Positions 5,735-15,565 of a stretch of DNA of 64,000 bases are shown piece after piece. The DNA comes from Pseudomonadales bacterium. Its GTDB lineage: Bacteria; Pseudomonadota; Gammaproteobacteria; Pseudomonadales; Azotimanducaceae. The notes beneath the pieces are model-generated. The model had not been told where the DNA came from. It did no database searches and saw only the letters and a program-made list of their open reading frames with translations. A program made the translations under genes and the position numbers. The stretch covers positions 1 to 64,000 of the forward strand of contig JANQMF010000021.1 of the NCBI GenBank assembly GCA_028280225.1, read 5' to 3'. How positions within the stretch are numbered: position 1 is the first letter of the stretch; every line of letters starts with the position of its first letter.

Positions 5735-8554
5735 ATGTCGTTTAATACAGCCTTAAGTGGTATGAGCGCAGCATCCAGTGACCTCAGAATAACCGGTAAC
5801 AATATCGCTAACGCCAGTACCGTTGGCTTCAAAGCCAGCCGGGCGGAATTTGCGGATGTTTATGCCTCCAGCTTATTGGGCACCGGTTCCAACCAGGTGG
5901 GTGCGGGGGTTCAGTTGGCCAATGTATCTCAGCGGTTTGATCAGGGCACCATATCATTTACGAACAACAGCCTTGACCTGGCGATCGACGGCAATGGCTT
6001 CTTTGTTTTGAGCGACAACGGCTCCAGAACGTATTCCAGGGCAGGTGCTTTTGCGGTGGACAATGAAGGTTTTATCACCTCCGGTTCCGGCGCCAGGGTA
6101 CAGGGATTTACCGCTAACGATGCAGGTACGCTGAGTGGTATCTTGGGTGATCTGCAGATCAATACTTCCAACCTGCCGCCGGGGCAAACCACCCTGGTTG
6201 AAGCCAACGTCAACCTTGACGCCCGGGCAACCGTATTGTCCGAGCTTGGCAGTTCGCTGACAACAACCGGTTCTGCCACCGGTGTGGCTCAGCTTGGTCT
6301 GCCCAACCCCACAGCAACAGCACTGGAAACCAGTGCAGCACCAACCGCCTTTGATTTTAGTGTAGACACGGTCTCCAGCATTAACGCGGCCCAGGTACTG
6401 ACGCCGTTTGATTTTTCCGGGGCGGCAACATCGAGTTTTGAAGTCCGTATGGGAGGCTCCAGCATCCCTTCGGAAAATACCACGGTAACGGTAACGTTGG
6501 ATTCCAACATTTCTACCTTGCAGGATTTAATCAACGTGATTCGCAACGATCTGGCGGGTTCGGGGATCGGCGTTGATGTGCGTGAAGATCCGAACAATCT
6601 GGGCCGTTTACAGTTCTTTGCGGTAAACAGCGGGGAAAACAGTGTGATCACCATTGATCCTAACGACAACGCAACGTTGGGCACCGGCGTTACCCAGGCG
6701 ACGATAGAAAATCTGCTGGGGGGCGTGGCGCTGGGGCAGGGCGGTACCGCGGGGGCGAGTAATACCGACCCGGATCCTTATGGCGGCACCACAACCACTG
6801 GTGATGTGGGCAACATATCCGCGGCCAGCTTTGACATCACGCTGACCGGTTCATCCGGCAACAACGGCACCGCAACCATCACCCTGGATGACAATATCAC
6901 CAACGCTGCAACATTGATCAATGACATTGAAGATGAACTGTTAGCCAGCGGTGTCAGCGTTGCGGTGGAGCTGGACCCGGCGGACAATTCCAAGATCCGC
7001 TTTGTTTCAACGGTGCCCGGAGAGTCCTCCAACATTTCCATTGGTAATCTGGATGCCTCAAATATAGGTGTCGTTCAGGGTGATATTGCCAACGTTTTAA
7101 ATCTGGCAACCGGGGTGTCGATACCCGGGATTGCGGCTGCCAGTAACGGGTACGCGGCTCAGTCGGTGGATGTGGTCTATCCTGACGGAAATTCCATTAC
7201 CGTGGATATTCCGGAAGGTTCCACCGCGGCGCAAATTGCCTCCCAATTTTCATCAGCAACCGTTCCGGATGTCAGCGCATCAGCCTCTACGGTGGCCTTT
7301 ATTGACGCTGCCGCTTTTAACAACACCAGCGGTACCATGGCTTTGTCCATTAACGGCGTTGACGTTGCGGGTTCGGATCTGTCAAGTATCGCCGATTCCA
7401 TTAACCTGGGTTTGCCCGGTTTGGGGACCGTCAGCGCGGAGTTGGATACCAACGGTGACCTGATTGTTACAGATCAGGTAGGTAATGACCTGGTTTTTGC
7501 CGCCACCGGTGATCCGGCGGATTCCCTGGAGGTCCGGGGCAGTCAAAGTCTGGGGGTAACCCTGGATACCTCCGGAAGTTCCGTGGCGTCCGTGGGTGGT
7601 ACGGTGACCATTACGTTGAGTGAAGAGGTTACCATGGAAAATGCCCAGCCGGCGGTGACCAACTTGTTTGGTGTCTTGGACGAAAACGCCTTTACCCAGT
7701 TTTCACTGAATACCTTCGATCCCTCTAACCAGGAAACGTATAACGCGGCAACTTCGCTGACTATATTTGATAGCTTGGGGAATCCCCATGCGCTGTCGCT
7801 GTTTTTTGTGAAGGAGCGGTTTACCCCTGGCGTGCCGGGTGAAGAAGAAAACCGCTGGTCCGTTTATGCATTAATCGACGGAGTGGATGTGGGTGACCCG
7901 GACCCGAACTTGCCACCCCCGCAAAACCAGGATCCCACCCGGGCACGCTTCAGTCTGCAATTTAATCCGGACGGCACATTAAACCCGGCAGGGACTGATG
8001 CCATTCTCGTTTCGAATTGGACGCCCCTGGATGATGAAGGTAATCCCAATGGTGCCACCGGACCACAAAATATCCTGGGTGGCGGCGGATTGCCGCTGCC
8101 ACAGCCACCGGTCAGTTCCAACTTTGAGCTGCGGTTGACCGACTCTACTCAGTTCGGGCGGGATTTTGCACTCGGCTCGGTAGAGCAGGACGGTTTTGCC
8201 ACGGGCAGGTTGTCCGGACTGGCCATTGATGAGGAAGGGGTTGTCGTGGCCCGCTTTACCAACGGTCAAAATTCCACCTTGGGGCAAATTGCCATCGCGG
8301 ACTTTACCAATACTCAGGGGTTAAGTGCTGTTGGTGATACCTCATGGATCGAAACCAATCAATCAGGCCCGCCGGTGGTGGCTGCACCCGGCAGCGGCTC
8401 CCTGGGCAGTATTACCTCCGGGGCCTTGGAGGATTCGAATGTTGAGCTGTCTGAACAACTGGTGCAGCTGATTGTGGCGCAGCGCAACTTCCAGTCCAAT
8501 TCACGAACGATCTCAACCGCGGATGAGATCACTCAAACCATTATCAATATCTAG
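5735..8554 (+). CDS. flgE: FlgE, unusually large flagellar hook protein
   Basis: At 939 residues it is more than twice the usual 400-450. The N-terminus (ALSGMSAASSDLRITGNNIA, NASTVGFKAS, DLAIDGNGFF) and C-terminus (ITSGALEDSNVELSEQLVQL, then QRNFQSNSRTIS) are canonical hook axial domains. A typical FlgE D2 region sits at about 655-710 (TSLTIFDSLGNPHALSLFFV). Between about 180 and 640 there is a large insertion with two similar units (about 231-306 and 364-437) of the Flagellin_IN type and a further related unit. The reading frame is intact, so the length is real and not a fusion error. RBS GGAGAA lies 7 bp before ATG. Confidence 0.95.
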   Translation: MSFNTALSGMSAASSDLRITGNNIANASTVGFKASRAEFADVYASSLLGTGSNQVGAGVQLANVSQRFDQGTISFTNNSLDLAIDGNGFFVLSDNGSRTYSRAGAFAVDNEGFITSGSGARVQGFTANDAGTLSGILGDLQINTSNLPPGQTTLVEANVNLDARATVLSELGSSLTTTGSATGVAQLGLPNPTATALETSAAPTAFDFSVDTVSSINAAQVLTPFDFSGAATSSFEVRMGGSSIPSENTTVTVTLDSNISTLQDLINVIRNDLAGSGIGVDVREDPNNLGRLQFFAVNSGENSVITIDPNDNATLGTGVTQATIENLLGGVALGQGGTAGASNTDPDPYGGTTTTGDVGNISAASFDITLTGSSGNNGTATITLDDNITNAATLINDIEDELLASGVSVAVELDPADNSKIRFVSTVPGESSNISIGNLDASNIGVVQGDIANVLNLATGVSIPGIAAASNGYAAQSVDVVYPDGNSITVDIPEGSTAAQIASQFSSATVPDVSASASTVAFIDAAAFNNTSGTMALSINGVDVAGSDLSSIADSINLGLPGLGTVSAELDTNGDLIVTDQVGNDLVFAATGDPADSLEVRGSQSLGVTLDTSGSSVASVGGTVTITLSEEVTMENAQPAVTNLFGVLDENAFTQFSLNTFDPSNQETYNAATSLTIFDSLGNPHALSLFFVKERFTPGVPGEEENRWSVYALIDGVDVGDPDPNLPPPQNQDPTRARFSLQFNPDGTLNPAGTDAILVSNWTPLDDEGNPNGATGPQNILGGGGLPLPQPPVSSNFELRLTDSTQFGRDFALGSVEQDGFATGRLSGLAIDEEGVVVARFTNGQNSTLGQIAIADFTNTQGLSAVGDTSWIETNQSGPPVVAAPGSGSLGSITSGALEDSNVELSEQLVQLIVAQRNFQSNSRTISTADEITQTIINI

Positions 8555-8586
8555 GCGTCTTTCAGGGGATAAGTAGGGAATAGGGT

Positions 8587-9327
8587 ATGGATCGTCTTGT
8601 ATACATCAGCGCCGTGGGCCTGGGCAATATCGAACAGGCCCAGGCAGCCCGCGCTAACAATTTGGCCAACGTGTCGACAAATGGTTTCAGGGCTGACCTG
8701 GCCAGAGTCATGACCACGGAGGTGCAGGGTGATGGTTATCAAGGCCGGGCTTATGGCGTAAACGACGGCATGGGTGTGGACATGAGCCACGGTAACATGA
8801 TCGAGACGGGGCGAGACCTGGATCTGGCTGTGAGTGGTGACGGTTTGTTTAGCGTATTAATGCCGGACGGTTCAGAAGGCTACAGCCGCAACGGCGCCCT
8901 GCAGATAGACAGTGCCGGCCGTTTGATGAACGCTCAGGGTCTACAGGTTATGGGGCGTGGTGGCCCTATTGCGCTGCCGCCGTTTGAGTCCATCGTATTT
9001 GGCGCGGATGGGGCAATTACCATTCGGCCCCAGGGGCAGGGCCCGGATGCCTTGGTGCAGATTGATCAGCTTAAGTTGGTGAACCCGGATCCTCAAACGT
9101 TGGTTAAAGACAGCTCGGGACTGTTGGTTGATGCGGCGGGTGAAACCCTGGTGCCGGCCGACGAAGTGCGCGTTCAAGCAGGGTTTTTAGAATCCAGCAA
9201 CGTTAATGCAATGAACGAATTGACCGAAATCCTGTCGCTGGCGCGTCAGTTTGAGCTCGAAGTGCGGATGATGAAAACCGCGGAAAGTAATGATGAAGCC
9301 GCAGCACAACTGCTGCGCATTGGATAA
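8587..9327 (+). CDS. flgF: FlgF, proximal rod protein
   Basis: A 246-residue rod protein with NNLANVSTNGFRADLARV near the N-terminus, DLDLAVSGDGLFSV, and the C-terminal axial helix LESSNVNAMNELTEILSLAR. Normal length. It links the proximal rod to the FlgG distal rod. It lies between flgE and flgG with short spacers (32 and 14 bp). Confidence 0.95.
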   Translation: MDRLVYISAVGLGNIEQAQAARANNLANVSTNGFRADLARVMTTEVQGDGYQGRAYGVNDGMGVDMSHGNMIETGRDLDLAVSGDGLFSVLMPDGSEGYSRNGALQIDSAGRLMNAQGLQVMGRGGPIALPPFESIVFGADGAITIRPQGQGPDALVQIDQLKLVNPDPQTLVKDSSGLLVDAAGETLVPADEVRVQAGFLESSNVNAMNELTEILSLARQFELEVRMMKTAESNDEAAAQLLRIG

Positions 9328-9341
9328 GAGAGGAATCAACG

Positions 9342-10121
9342 ATGAACTCAGCATTGTGGGTGAGTAAAACAGGGTTGGGCGCGCAGGATACCGCGCTGCG
9401 TGCCATTTCAAACAATTTAGCCAACGTGGGAACCGTGGGCTTCAAAAAGGACCGGGCGGTTTTTGAAGACCTGGTATATCAGATCAATCAGCAACCCGGC
9501 GGACAATCGAGTCAGGATTCAACCTTACCCTCGGGCATTCAACTGGGTACCGGGGTGCGGGTTGCCAGTACGCAAAAACAGTTTGCCATTGGTTCTTTTC
9601 AAACCACCGAACGGAGCCTGGATCTGGCCATTGAAGGCCGGGGATTTTTTCAAATTACATTACCTGACGGTTCTGTGGGCTATACCCGTACCGGATCCTT
9701 TTCGGTAGATCAGGACGGCCAGCTTGTCAGTGCCCAGGGGTATGTGGTTGAACCGGCTATCAACGTACCCCAAGGCAGTACGGGCATTACCATCGGCGGC
9801 GACGGCACCGTGAGTGCTGTGGTTAACGGTACCACCACACAGATCGGCAATATCCAGCTGGCGGACTTTATCAACCCCACCGGTCTGGAGGCCATTGGCG
9901 GCAATTTATATCGTGAAACCGTTGCCAGTGGCGCCGCCCTGCAGTCGACGCCCGGCCAAAATGGATTGGGTGCAATTCAGCAGGGTGTTCTGGAATCGTC
10001 TAACGTTTCCGTTGTGGAAGAGATGGTCAATATGGTGGCCACCCAGCGGGCTTATGAAATGAACGCCCGGGTGGTATCCACAGCTGATCAGATGCTGCAA
10101 TACATTGCCCAGAATATCTAG
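9342..10121 (+). CDS. flgG: FlgG, distal rod protein
   Basis: A 259-residue protein with ALRAISNNLANVGTVGFKKD, SLDLAIEGRGFFQI and the C-terminal SNVSVVEEMVNMVATQRAYE, all hallmarks of FlgG. It includes the region after the first domain (YQINQQPGGQSSQDSTLPSG) that resembles the L-stretch which distinguishes straight rods from curved hooks. Normal length. GAGAGGAATC precedes the ATG. Confidence 0.96.
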   Translation: MNSALWVSKTGLGAQDTALRAISNNLANVGTVGFKKDRAVFEDLVYQINQQPGGQSSQDSTLPSGIQLGTGVRVASTQKQFAIGSFQTTERSLDLAIEGRGFFQITLPDGSVGYTRTGSFSVDQDGQLVSAQGYVVEPAINVPQGSTGITIGGDGTVSAVVNGTTTQIGNIQLADFINPTGLEAIGGNLYRETVASGAALQSTPGQNGLGAIQQGVLESSNVSVVEEMVNMVATQRAYEMNARVVSTADQMLQYIAQNI

Positions 10122-10143
10122 CGCGCTGGTTAAGGAATACACA

Positions 10144-10818
10144 ATGAAGCAAATTATCTTAGTGGTGTTGTTGGTGGTTGCCACCGGCTGCGCGGTATCT
10201 CCCACACCCAGCCGTCCGGAACCAGTCTATACGCCGGTCTGGCCTGAAATGACCCAGCCGACCCCTGCCAGTGCCGGTTCTTTGTATCAGGTCAGCCACA
10301 ACCTGTCGTTATTTGGCGACCGCCGTGCCGGCCGGGTGGGGGATGTCATTACCATTACCCTTGAAGAGCAAACCCGGTCCAGCAAGAGTGCGGAAACCTC
10401 TATTCGTAAAGAAACCAGTAACGAACTCCTAAATCCCAAGGTATTCGGCAGCGTAATCAGAGGCAGCGGCGGCGACAATATATTCAATTCGCTGGAGAGC
10501 GGTACCGAGTTCACCGGCGAAGGTGAAAGTGATCAGAGTAACAGCTTAACCGGCACAATTACCGCCGTGGTGGCGAAGGTGCTGCCCAACGGGCTGTTGT
10601 TGGTACAGGGCGAAAAGTGGTTCCAGCTTAACCGGGGGGAGGAGTATGTGCGCATCTCCGGCCTGGTCAGGGCGGAAGACATTAACTCAGACAATTCCGT
10701 TTCTTCACAGCGTCTGGCCGATGCGAGAATTGCCTATAGCGGCACCGGTGAAGTTGCCCAGGCGAATGAAGCCGGTTGGCTGACCCGGTTTTTTGTCGGC
10801 ACGTTAAATCCATTTTAG
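10144..10818 (+). CDS. flgH: FlgH, L-ring lipoprotein
   Basis: From ATG 10144 (AAGGA upstream) the protein begins [16 protein letters not shown], a lipoprotein signal with a lipobox ending at Cys16. An upstream in-frame ATG at 10105 would bury this signal and overlaps flgG, so I reject it. The body ([46 protein letters not shown]) is typical FlgH. It forms the outer-membrane L-ring. 224 residues. Confidence 0.95.
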   Translation: MKQIILVVLLVVATGCAVSPTPSRPEPVYTPVWPEMTQPTPASAGSLYQVSHNLSLFGDRRAGRVGDVITITLEEQTRSSKSAETSIRKETSNELLNPKVFGSVIRGSGGDNIFNSLESGTEFTGEGESDQSNSLTGTITAVVAKVLPNGLLLVQGEKWFQLNRGEEYVRISGLVRAEDINSDNSVSSQRLADARIAYSGTGEVAQANEAGWLTRFFVGTLNPF

Positions 10819-10820
10819 GC

Positions 10821-11999
10821 ATGACTATGCGAATTCCACACTTTAATCGAACACCAAATACGACATACGTGCGTCAAGCAATCACCCTGCGGTCCGCACC
10901 AGCCTGGCTGCTTGGTTTTTGCCTGTGTTTTCTCACCGTTGTACCCCAGGCAAATGCTCAGCGGTTAAAGGACATTTCGGATGTATCCGGTGTGCGGAGT
11001 AATCAGTTGGTGGGTTATGGCCTGGTGGTGGGCCTGGATGGCAGCGGTGACCAGACCAGCCAGACACCCTTTACCACACAAACCTTCCGCAACATGTTGC
11101 AGCAGTTGGGTATCCAATTGCCGCCGGGGGCATCCTTTCAAACCAAGAACGTTGCGGCGGTCACCGTCCACGCGGAGCTGCCCCCCTTTGCCAAACCCGG
11201 CCAGGCCATTGATGTGACGGTGTCCTCGGCGGGGAATGCCAAAAGTCTCCGCGGCGGAACCTTGCTGGTCACGCCGTTAAAGGGCTTGGATGGCAGGGTG
11301 TATGCGGTTGCCCAGGGTAGCCTGGTTGTCGGAGGTTTTGGTGCCCAGGGTAACGATGGCTCTTCGGTCACTGTGAATGTGCCCAGCGTCGGCAGAATTC
11401 CGGGTGGGGCCATGGTTGAGGTTGCCGCCCCGGATGGCTTCAGTGGCGGTAAACAGATCATTTTTAATCTGCACCGTGCGGATTTTACCACCGCCCGGCG
11501 GGTGGCTGAAAAGATTAACGCAACCTTCGGGCCGGAGGTGGCACAAACTCTGGATGCCACATCCATTGCCGTGCGCTCTCCGCAACACGCCAGTCAACGG
11601 GTATCGTTCCTGTCGGTGATCGAAAATCTGGAGGTTGAACCGGACTCCACCAGTGCGAGGATTGTCATCAATTCCCGCACCGGAACCATTGTCATTGGTG
11701 ACAAAGTTGAAGTGGCACCGGCAGCGGTCACCCACGGCAGTTTAAGCGTTACCATTGCCGAATCGCCCCAGGCCAGTCAGCCCAACGCCTTTGCCGGGGG
11801 TGAAACCGTGGTGGTTCCCAATACCGAAATTGAGGTGGTTGAGGAAAGTAACCGTATGTTTGTTTTTGATCCCGGTGTTGAACTCCAGGATATTGTTACC
11901 GCGGTTAACGAAGTGGGTGCAGCGCCGGGCGACTTAATGGCCATTCTGGAAGCCCTGCGGGAAGCAGGCGCCTTACGTGCGGAACTGGTGGTGATCTAG
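10821..11999 (+). CDS. flgI: FlgI, P-ring protein
   Basis: Mature FlgI begins at [20 protein letters not shown] after a signal peptide ([18 protein letters not shown]). ATG 10821 lies 2 bp after the flgH stop; a second ATG follows two codons later. Either gives about 30 charged and polar residues before the hydrophobic core, longer than most signal peptides. Motifs [14 protein letters not shown] and [20 protein letters not shown] confirm the family. FlgI forms the peptidoglycan-level bushing with help from FlgA. Confidence 0.94.
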   Translation: MTMRIPHFNRTPNTTYVRQAITLRSAPAWLLGFCLCFLTVVPQANAQRLKDISDVSGVRSNQLVGYGLVVGLDGSGDQTSQTPFTTQTFRNMLQQLGIQLPPGASFQTKNVAAVTVHAELPPFAKPGQAIDVTVSSAGNAKSLRGGTLLVTPLKGLDGRVYAVAQGSLVVGGFGAQGNDGSSVTVNVPSVGRIPGGAMVEVAAPDGFSGGKQIIFNLHRADFTTARRVAEKINATFGPEVAQTLDATSIAVRSPQHASQRVSFLSVIENLEVEPDSTSARIVINSRTGTIVIGDKVEVAPAAVTHGSLSVTIAESPQASQPNAFAGGETVVVPNTEIEVVEESNRMFVFDPGVELQDIVTAVNEVGAAPGDLMAILEALREAGALRAELVVI

Positions 12000-12893
12000 A
12001 TGCAGGCGGCCACCCCGGACCTTTCTCTGAGCTACACGCAGTTTGCCCGCTTGCCTGAGACGGTTGCGGGGCAACAGGATTCCCAGGCGGGTCTGGAAGC
12101 TGCGGCCCGCCAGTTCGAGAGCATTTGTATCGACATGTGGTTAAAAGGTGCCCGGGAAGCCAATCAGGTCTTTGCCGAAAACAATATCACCAACAGTTCT
12201 GAAATGTTGATGCAACAGGAAATGCTGGACCACGAAATGGCAGTACATATGTCGCAAAACGGCGGCATTGGTCTGGCACCGGTTATTGTACGGCAATTGG
12301 GGGGTGACCCCAGTCTGATGTCAGGCGCTGCACAACCGCCATCCCCGGCTCAGGGTGCTTGGGCCTCCTCAACGGTCAGCGCTGTAACCGGTAACCCGGC
12401 CAGGCCCGGGGCCAACGCGCGTATCAGTGCTTTTGACAACCCCGGAGACTTTGTTAAGCGGATCAAACCGCTGATTGATAGCGCCCTGAAAAATCTACCG
12501 ATTCCTGGCTTGGCCGTGCTTGGCCAGGCGGCGCTGGAAACCGGTTGGGGCGCCCATGTGATTGCGGATTCAACGGGAAACCTGTCTCATAACCTGTTTG
12601 GCATAAAGGCCAAGGCCGCTGAGCCCAGCGTTGCCGTGGTCTCAAAAGAATTTGAACACGGCCGCTGGCTGCACCGCGAAGACAATTTCCGGACGTATCC
12701 GGATTGGCGCGCCGGTATATCCGACTATGTTGACAAAATAACCCAGTCACCGCGTTACCGGGGTATCGCCACGTCCGTGGACGATATCCAGGGTTATTTG
12801 CAGGGTTTACAGGAAGCCGGTTATGCCACGGATCCGGGATATGCTGACAAAATTATGCGGGTGGTGGCATCCATCAAGGAGTTAAGTCCCTAA
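12000..12893 (+). CDS. flgJ: FlgJ, rod-cap protein with peptidoglycan hydrolase domain
   Basis: A 297-residue two-domain protein. Residues about 25-110 are the rod-capping domain (AARQFESICIDMWLKGARE, EMLMQQEMLDHEMAVHMSQ). Residues about 145-295 are a glucosaminidase-type domain with the catalytic Glu in GQAALETGWG (about residue 180) and HNLFGIKA. It scaffolds rod assembly and opens the peptidoglycan layer. Its ATG directly follows the flgI stop, and its stop overlaps the flgK start by one base. Confidence 0.95.
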   Translation: MQAATPDLSLSYTQFARLPETVAGQQDSQAGLEAAARQFESICIDMWLKGAREANQVFAENNITNSSEMLMQQEMLDHEMAVHMSQNGGIGLAPVIVRQLGGDPSLMSGAAQPPSPAQGAWASSTVSAVTGNPARPGANARISAFDNPGDFVKRIKPLIDSALKNLPIPGLAVLGQAALETGWGAHVIADSTGNLSHNLFGIKAKAAEPSVAVVSKEFEHGRWLHREDNFRTYPDWRAGISDYVDKITQSPRYRGIATSVDDIQGYLQGLQEAGYATDPGYADKIMRVVASIKELSP

Positions 12894-15553
12894 TGGCGTC
12901 GCTATTTAATATCGGGGTAAGTGGGTTGCGGGCCCAACAATCCGCCCTTAACGTTACCGGCCAGAATATCACCAACGCCAGCACGGAAGGGTATTCTCGT
13001 CAGCGGGTGGTGTTGACATCCCAGGTACCCAGCAGCAGCGCCAGTCAGATTCAGGCAGCCGGAGTGCGGGTTGCGGGTGTGGAGCGTATTGCCGATAACT
13101 ACATTGATGAGCAGATACGCACGGATTCTTCCCTGCATTCCGAGCTATCTGCCTTCTCTGAGCGTATTGCCCAATTGGAAGGTACACTTTTTGACGGGCA
13201 GTTTGGCATCGACTCCGGCATCCAGGATTTTTTTGATGCCATGCAAACCGCCGCCACTGAACCTTCGGACCTGGCCATGCGGCAATTTGTTTTGAGCAGC
13301 GGACAGTCCCTGGTTGACCGTTTTCACAGCGTGACTGACCGCTCCTGGTTGCAGGCGCGGGATATCAGTGGTGCGCTGGAGTCGGCCAGTGTCCGCGTAA
13401 ATGAATTGTCCGGATTGATCGTACAGGTTAACGAACGGATCTCCAGCCTGCAGAGCGGTAATGATTCGAATGCGCTGAATCTGATGATCGACCGCCGGGA
13501 TGTGTTGTTAAAAGAATTGTCCTCCTTTGTTTCCATAGAAACTTCCGAACTGGGGGATGGGCAAATTAATGTCTTTGTCGGCAAGGGCCAACCCCTGGTC
13601 CTGGGTGGTGAAGCGGCGCAGATGGAAATTACCGGTGACGGAGATATTACCTTGCGTCCGGTAGGGGCTCAGGTTGCGCAGATTGTCACCGGTTCTATTA
13701 GTGGGGGGGAAATTGGCGGCATCCTGAAATACCGGGAAGAGGTCCTGTGGCCCACCCAAAATGAATTGGGGCGTTTGGCGGCGGCGCTGTCTATTTCTTT
13801 TAACGACCAGCATAAACAGGGTGTAGATCTACAAGGTCAGTTTGGCGCGGATTTTTTCCGCGATGTCAACGACCCGGAGCTGGTTGATCAAAGGGTAGAC
13901 TACTTGAGCGGCCGTTCGCCCAACAGCGAGACAACCAATGTGGGTACCATCAACGTCTATATCGACGATCCTTTTGGTGGGGTAGCCACGGATTATGAGG
14001 TACATTTTTCCGAGAACAATCCTGGGGCTTACAGCATTACCCGGCGTTCGGATGGTTTTACCGTTGCCCAAGGCTCTACTTTATCCATTCCCCAGGAAAT
14101 CAGTTTTGACGGTTTGCGTGTCGAATTTGCCAGCGGCGAATTTTCGCCGGGAGATTCATTGCTGATCCGTCCTTATGCAGACTTCGGCAGCCAGTTTGGC
14201 ATGTCCCTTGGGGATCCATCGCAACTTGCGCTGGCTTCCCCGGTACAAGTCACCCCGGACATTACCAATGCCGGGAGTGCGGAGATTGCCGTCAACGGCA
14301 TCACGGATTCTGAGCATCCGTTGTTTAACGAAGCCAAGGCACTGTTACCACCGCTGCTGGTGCGTTTTGTTTCCGCCAGCGAATATGTGGTGTTGGACAA
14401 CTCTAATCCCGGTCAGCCGGTACCCTTACAGCCGGACCTGGGTCTGCAAAACTATGTGGCGGGCGGGCGTAATCACTTATTGCCGATTGAGCAGGGTACC
14501 AGTCTGGTTAATACCTCAGGACCCGCGGTGAATGCCATTGCCTCGACACCCAGCCTGGTGACCAATTTTGATCCCGGCAACAACGGCTATCCGTCCGGGT
14601 TAATTTCCATCAACTATGCCGGGGCTGAGTATGCAGGCACCTTTAACGGCAATACCCGTTCCGTGACGCTAAATGCCAATGCCAGCGCCAAAGAGATTGC
14701 ATCACAACTCAACCAACTGCCCGGTATTGGCGCCTCAGCCTCGACTAAGGTAACCCTTGAGAATCTGGTCAACTTTGGCACCGGAACGCCGGTGGAATTG
14801 GCGGTTAACGGCCAGCTGATCACCGGATTTGCTGATATGAGCGAATTGGCGGATGCCATTCTTGCCAATCCAACCCTGGCCCAGGCGGGTATTGTGGCCC
14901 GATCAGACGGACGCAGCCTGGAATTGGAATCGATCTACGGGGAGGATCTTAATCTTCACTTTCAGGGAGATCCCAACGAATCGGTTACCGTCACCAATGC
15001 CAAGGGTGAATCCACCACCTTGGGTGGCAACGTGGCGGGCAGTTATCGATCCATCACCGTGGGTGGGGAAGTGGCCACCATTCTTGATCCGAATATTGAG
15101 ATGACCACCCAATATGCGGGGGTTTTTGCTGCCCAGCCGGTGCACGCCCGGGCGGACTTGGGTTTTGACCTGGTACTCAACGGCAATGTTGCCGCCGGTG
15201 ATGAGTTTGCCGTGAATTTTAACGCGGGGGCAATTGCGGACAACCGCAATGCTCTGTCGCTGGCATCCCTGAGCGAGCAAAGCCTGGTAGGTGAACCGGC
15301 ACGATCTTATTCCGGGGTTTTTGCGGCCCTGGTGCAAGAAGTGGGGGTGCAATCCGCCCAGGGCAGTATCAACATGGAAGCAGCGGGCGCATTGCTGGCC
15401 CAATCCGAAGCCTTCCGGGAGTCTGTTTCCGGGGTGAACCTGGATGAGGAGGCGGCGAATTTGATCCGTTTTGAGCAAGCCTATAACGCGTCGGCTCAAG
15501 TTATCTCCGTGGCGCGCGATATATTTAACGTACTGCTTAATTCCGTGAGCTGA
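12893..15553 (+). CDS. flgK: FlgK, enlarged hook-filament junction protein (HAP1)
   Basis: The 886-residue length compares with about 550 in Salmonella. N-terminus FNIGVSGLRAQQSALNVTGQ and C-terminus GVNLDEEAANLIRFEQAYNA are canonical. The central part is enlarged (about 330-780) and includes a unit resembling flagellin-type inserts around VELAVNGQLITGFADMSELA. It joins the hook to the filament and is chaperoned by FlgN. The start codon overlaps the flgJ stop (TAATG), so the two are translationally coupled. Confidence 0.95.
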   Translation: MASLFNIGVSGLRAQQSALNVTGQNITNASTEGYSRQRVVLTSQVPSSSASQIQAAGVRVAGVERIADNYIDEQIRTDSSLHSELSAFSERIAQLEGTLFDGQFGIDSGIQDFFDAMQTAATEPSDLAMRQFVLSSGQSLVDRFHSVTDRSWLQARDISGALESASVRVNELSGLIVQVNERISSLQSGNDSNALNLMIDRRDVLLKELSSFVSIETSELGDGQINVFVGKGQPLVLGGEAAQMEITGDGDITLRPVGAQVAQIVTGSISGGEIGGILKYREEVLWPTQNELGRLAAALSISFNDQHKQGVDLQGQFGADFFRDVNDPELVDQRVDYLSGRSPNSETTNVGTINVYIDDPFGGVATDYEVHFSENNPGAYSITRRSDGFTVAQGSTLSIPQEISFDGLRVEFASGEFSPGDSLLIRPYADFGSQFGMSLGDPSQLALASPVQVTPDITNAGSAEIAVNGITDSEHPLFNEAKALLPPLLVRFVSASEYVVLDNSNPGQPVPLQPDLGLQNYVAGGRNHLLPIEQGTSLVNTSGPAVNAIASTPSLVTNFDPGNNGYPSGLISINYAGAEYAGTFNGNTRSVTLNANASAKEIASQLNQLPGIGASASTKVTLENLVNFGTGTPVELAVNGQLITGFADMSELADAILANPTLAQAGIVARSDGRSLELESIYGEDLNLHFQGDPNESVTVTNAKGESTTLGGNVAGSYRSITVGGEVATILDPNIEMTTQYAGVFAAQPVHARADLGFDLVLNGNVAAGDEFAVNFNAGAIADNRNALSLASLSEQSLVGEPARSYSGVFAALVQEVGVQSAQGSINMEAAGALLAQSEAFRESVSGVNLDEEAANLIRFEQAYNASAQVISVARDIFNVLLNSVS

Positions 15554-15565
15554 GCCTGAAACCCT

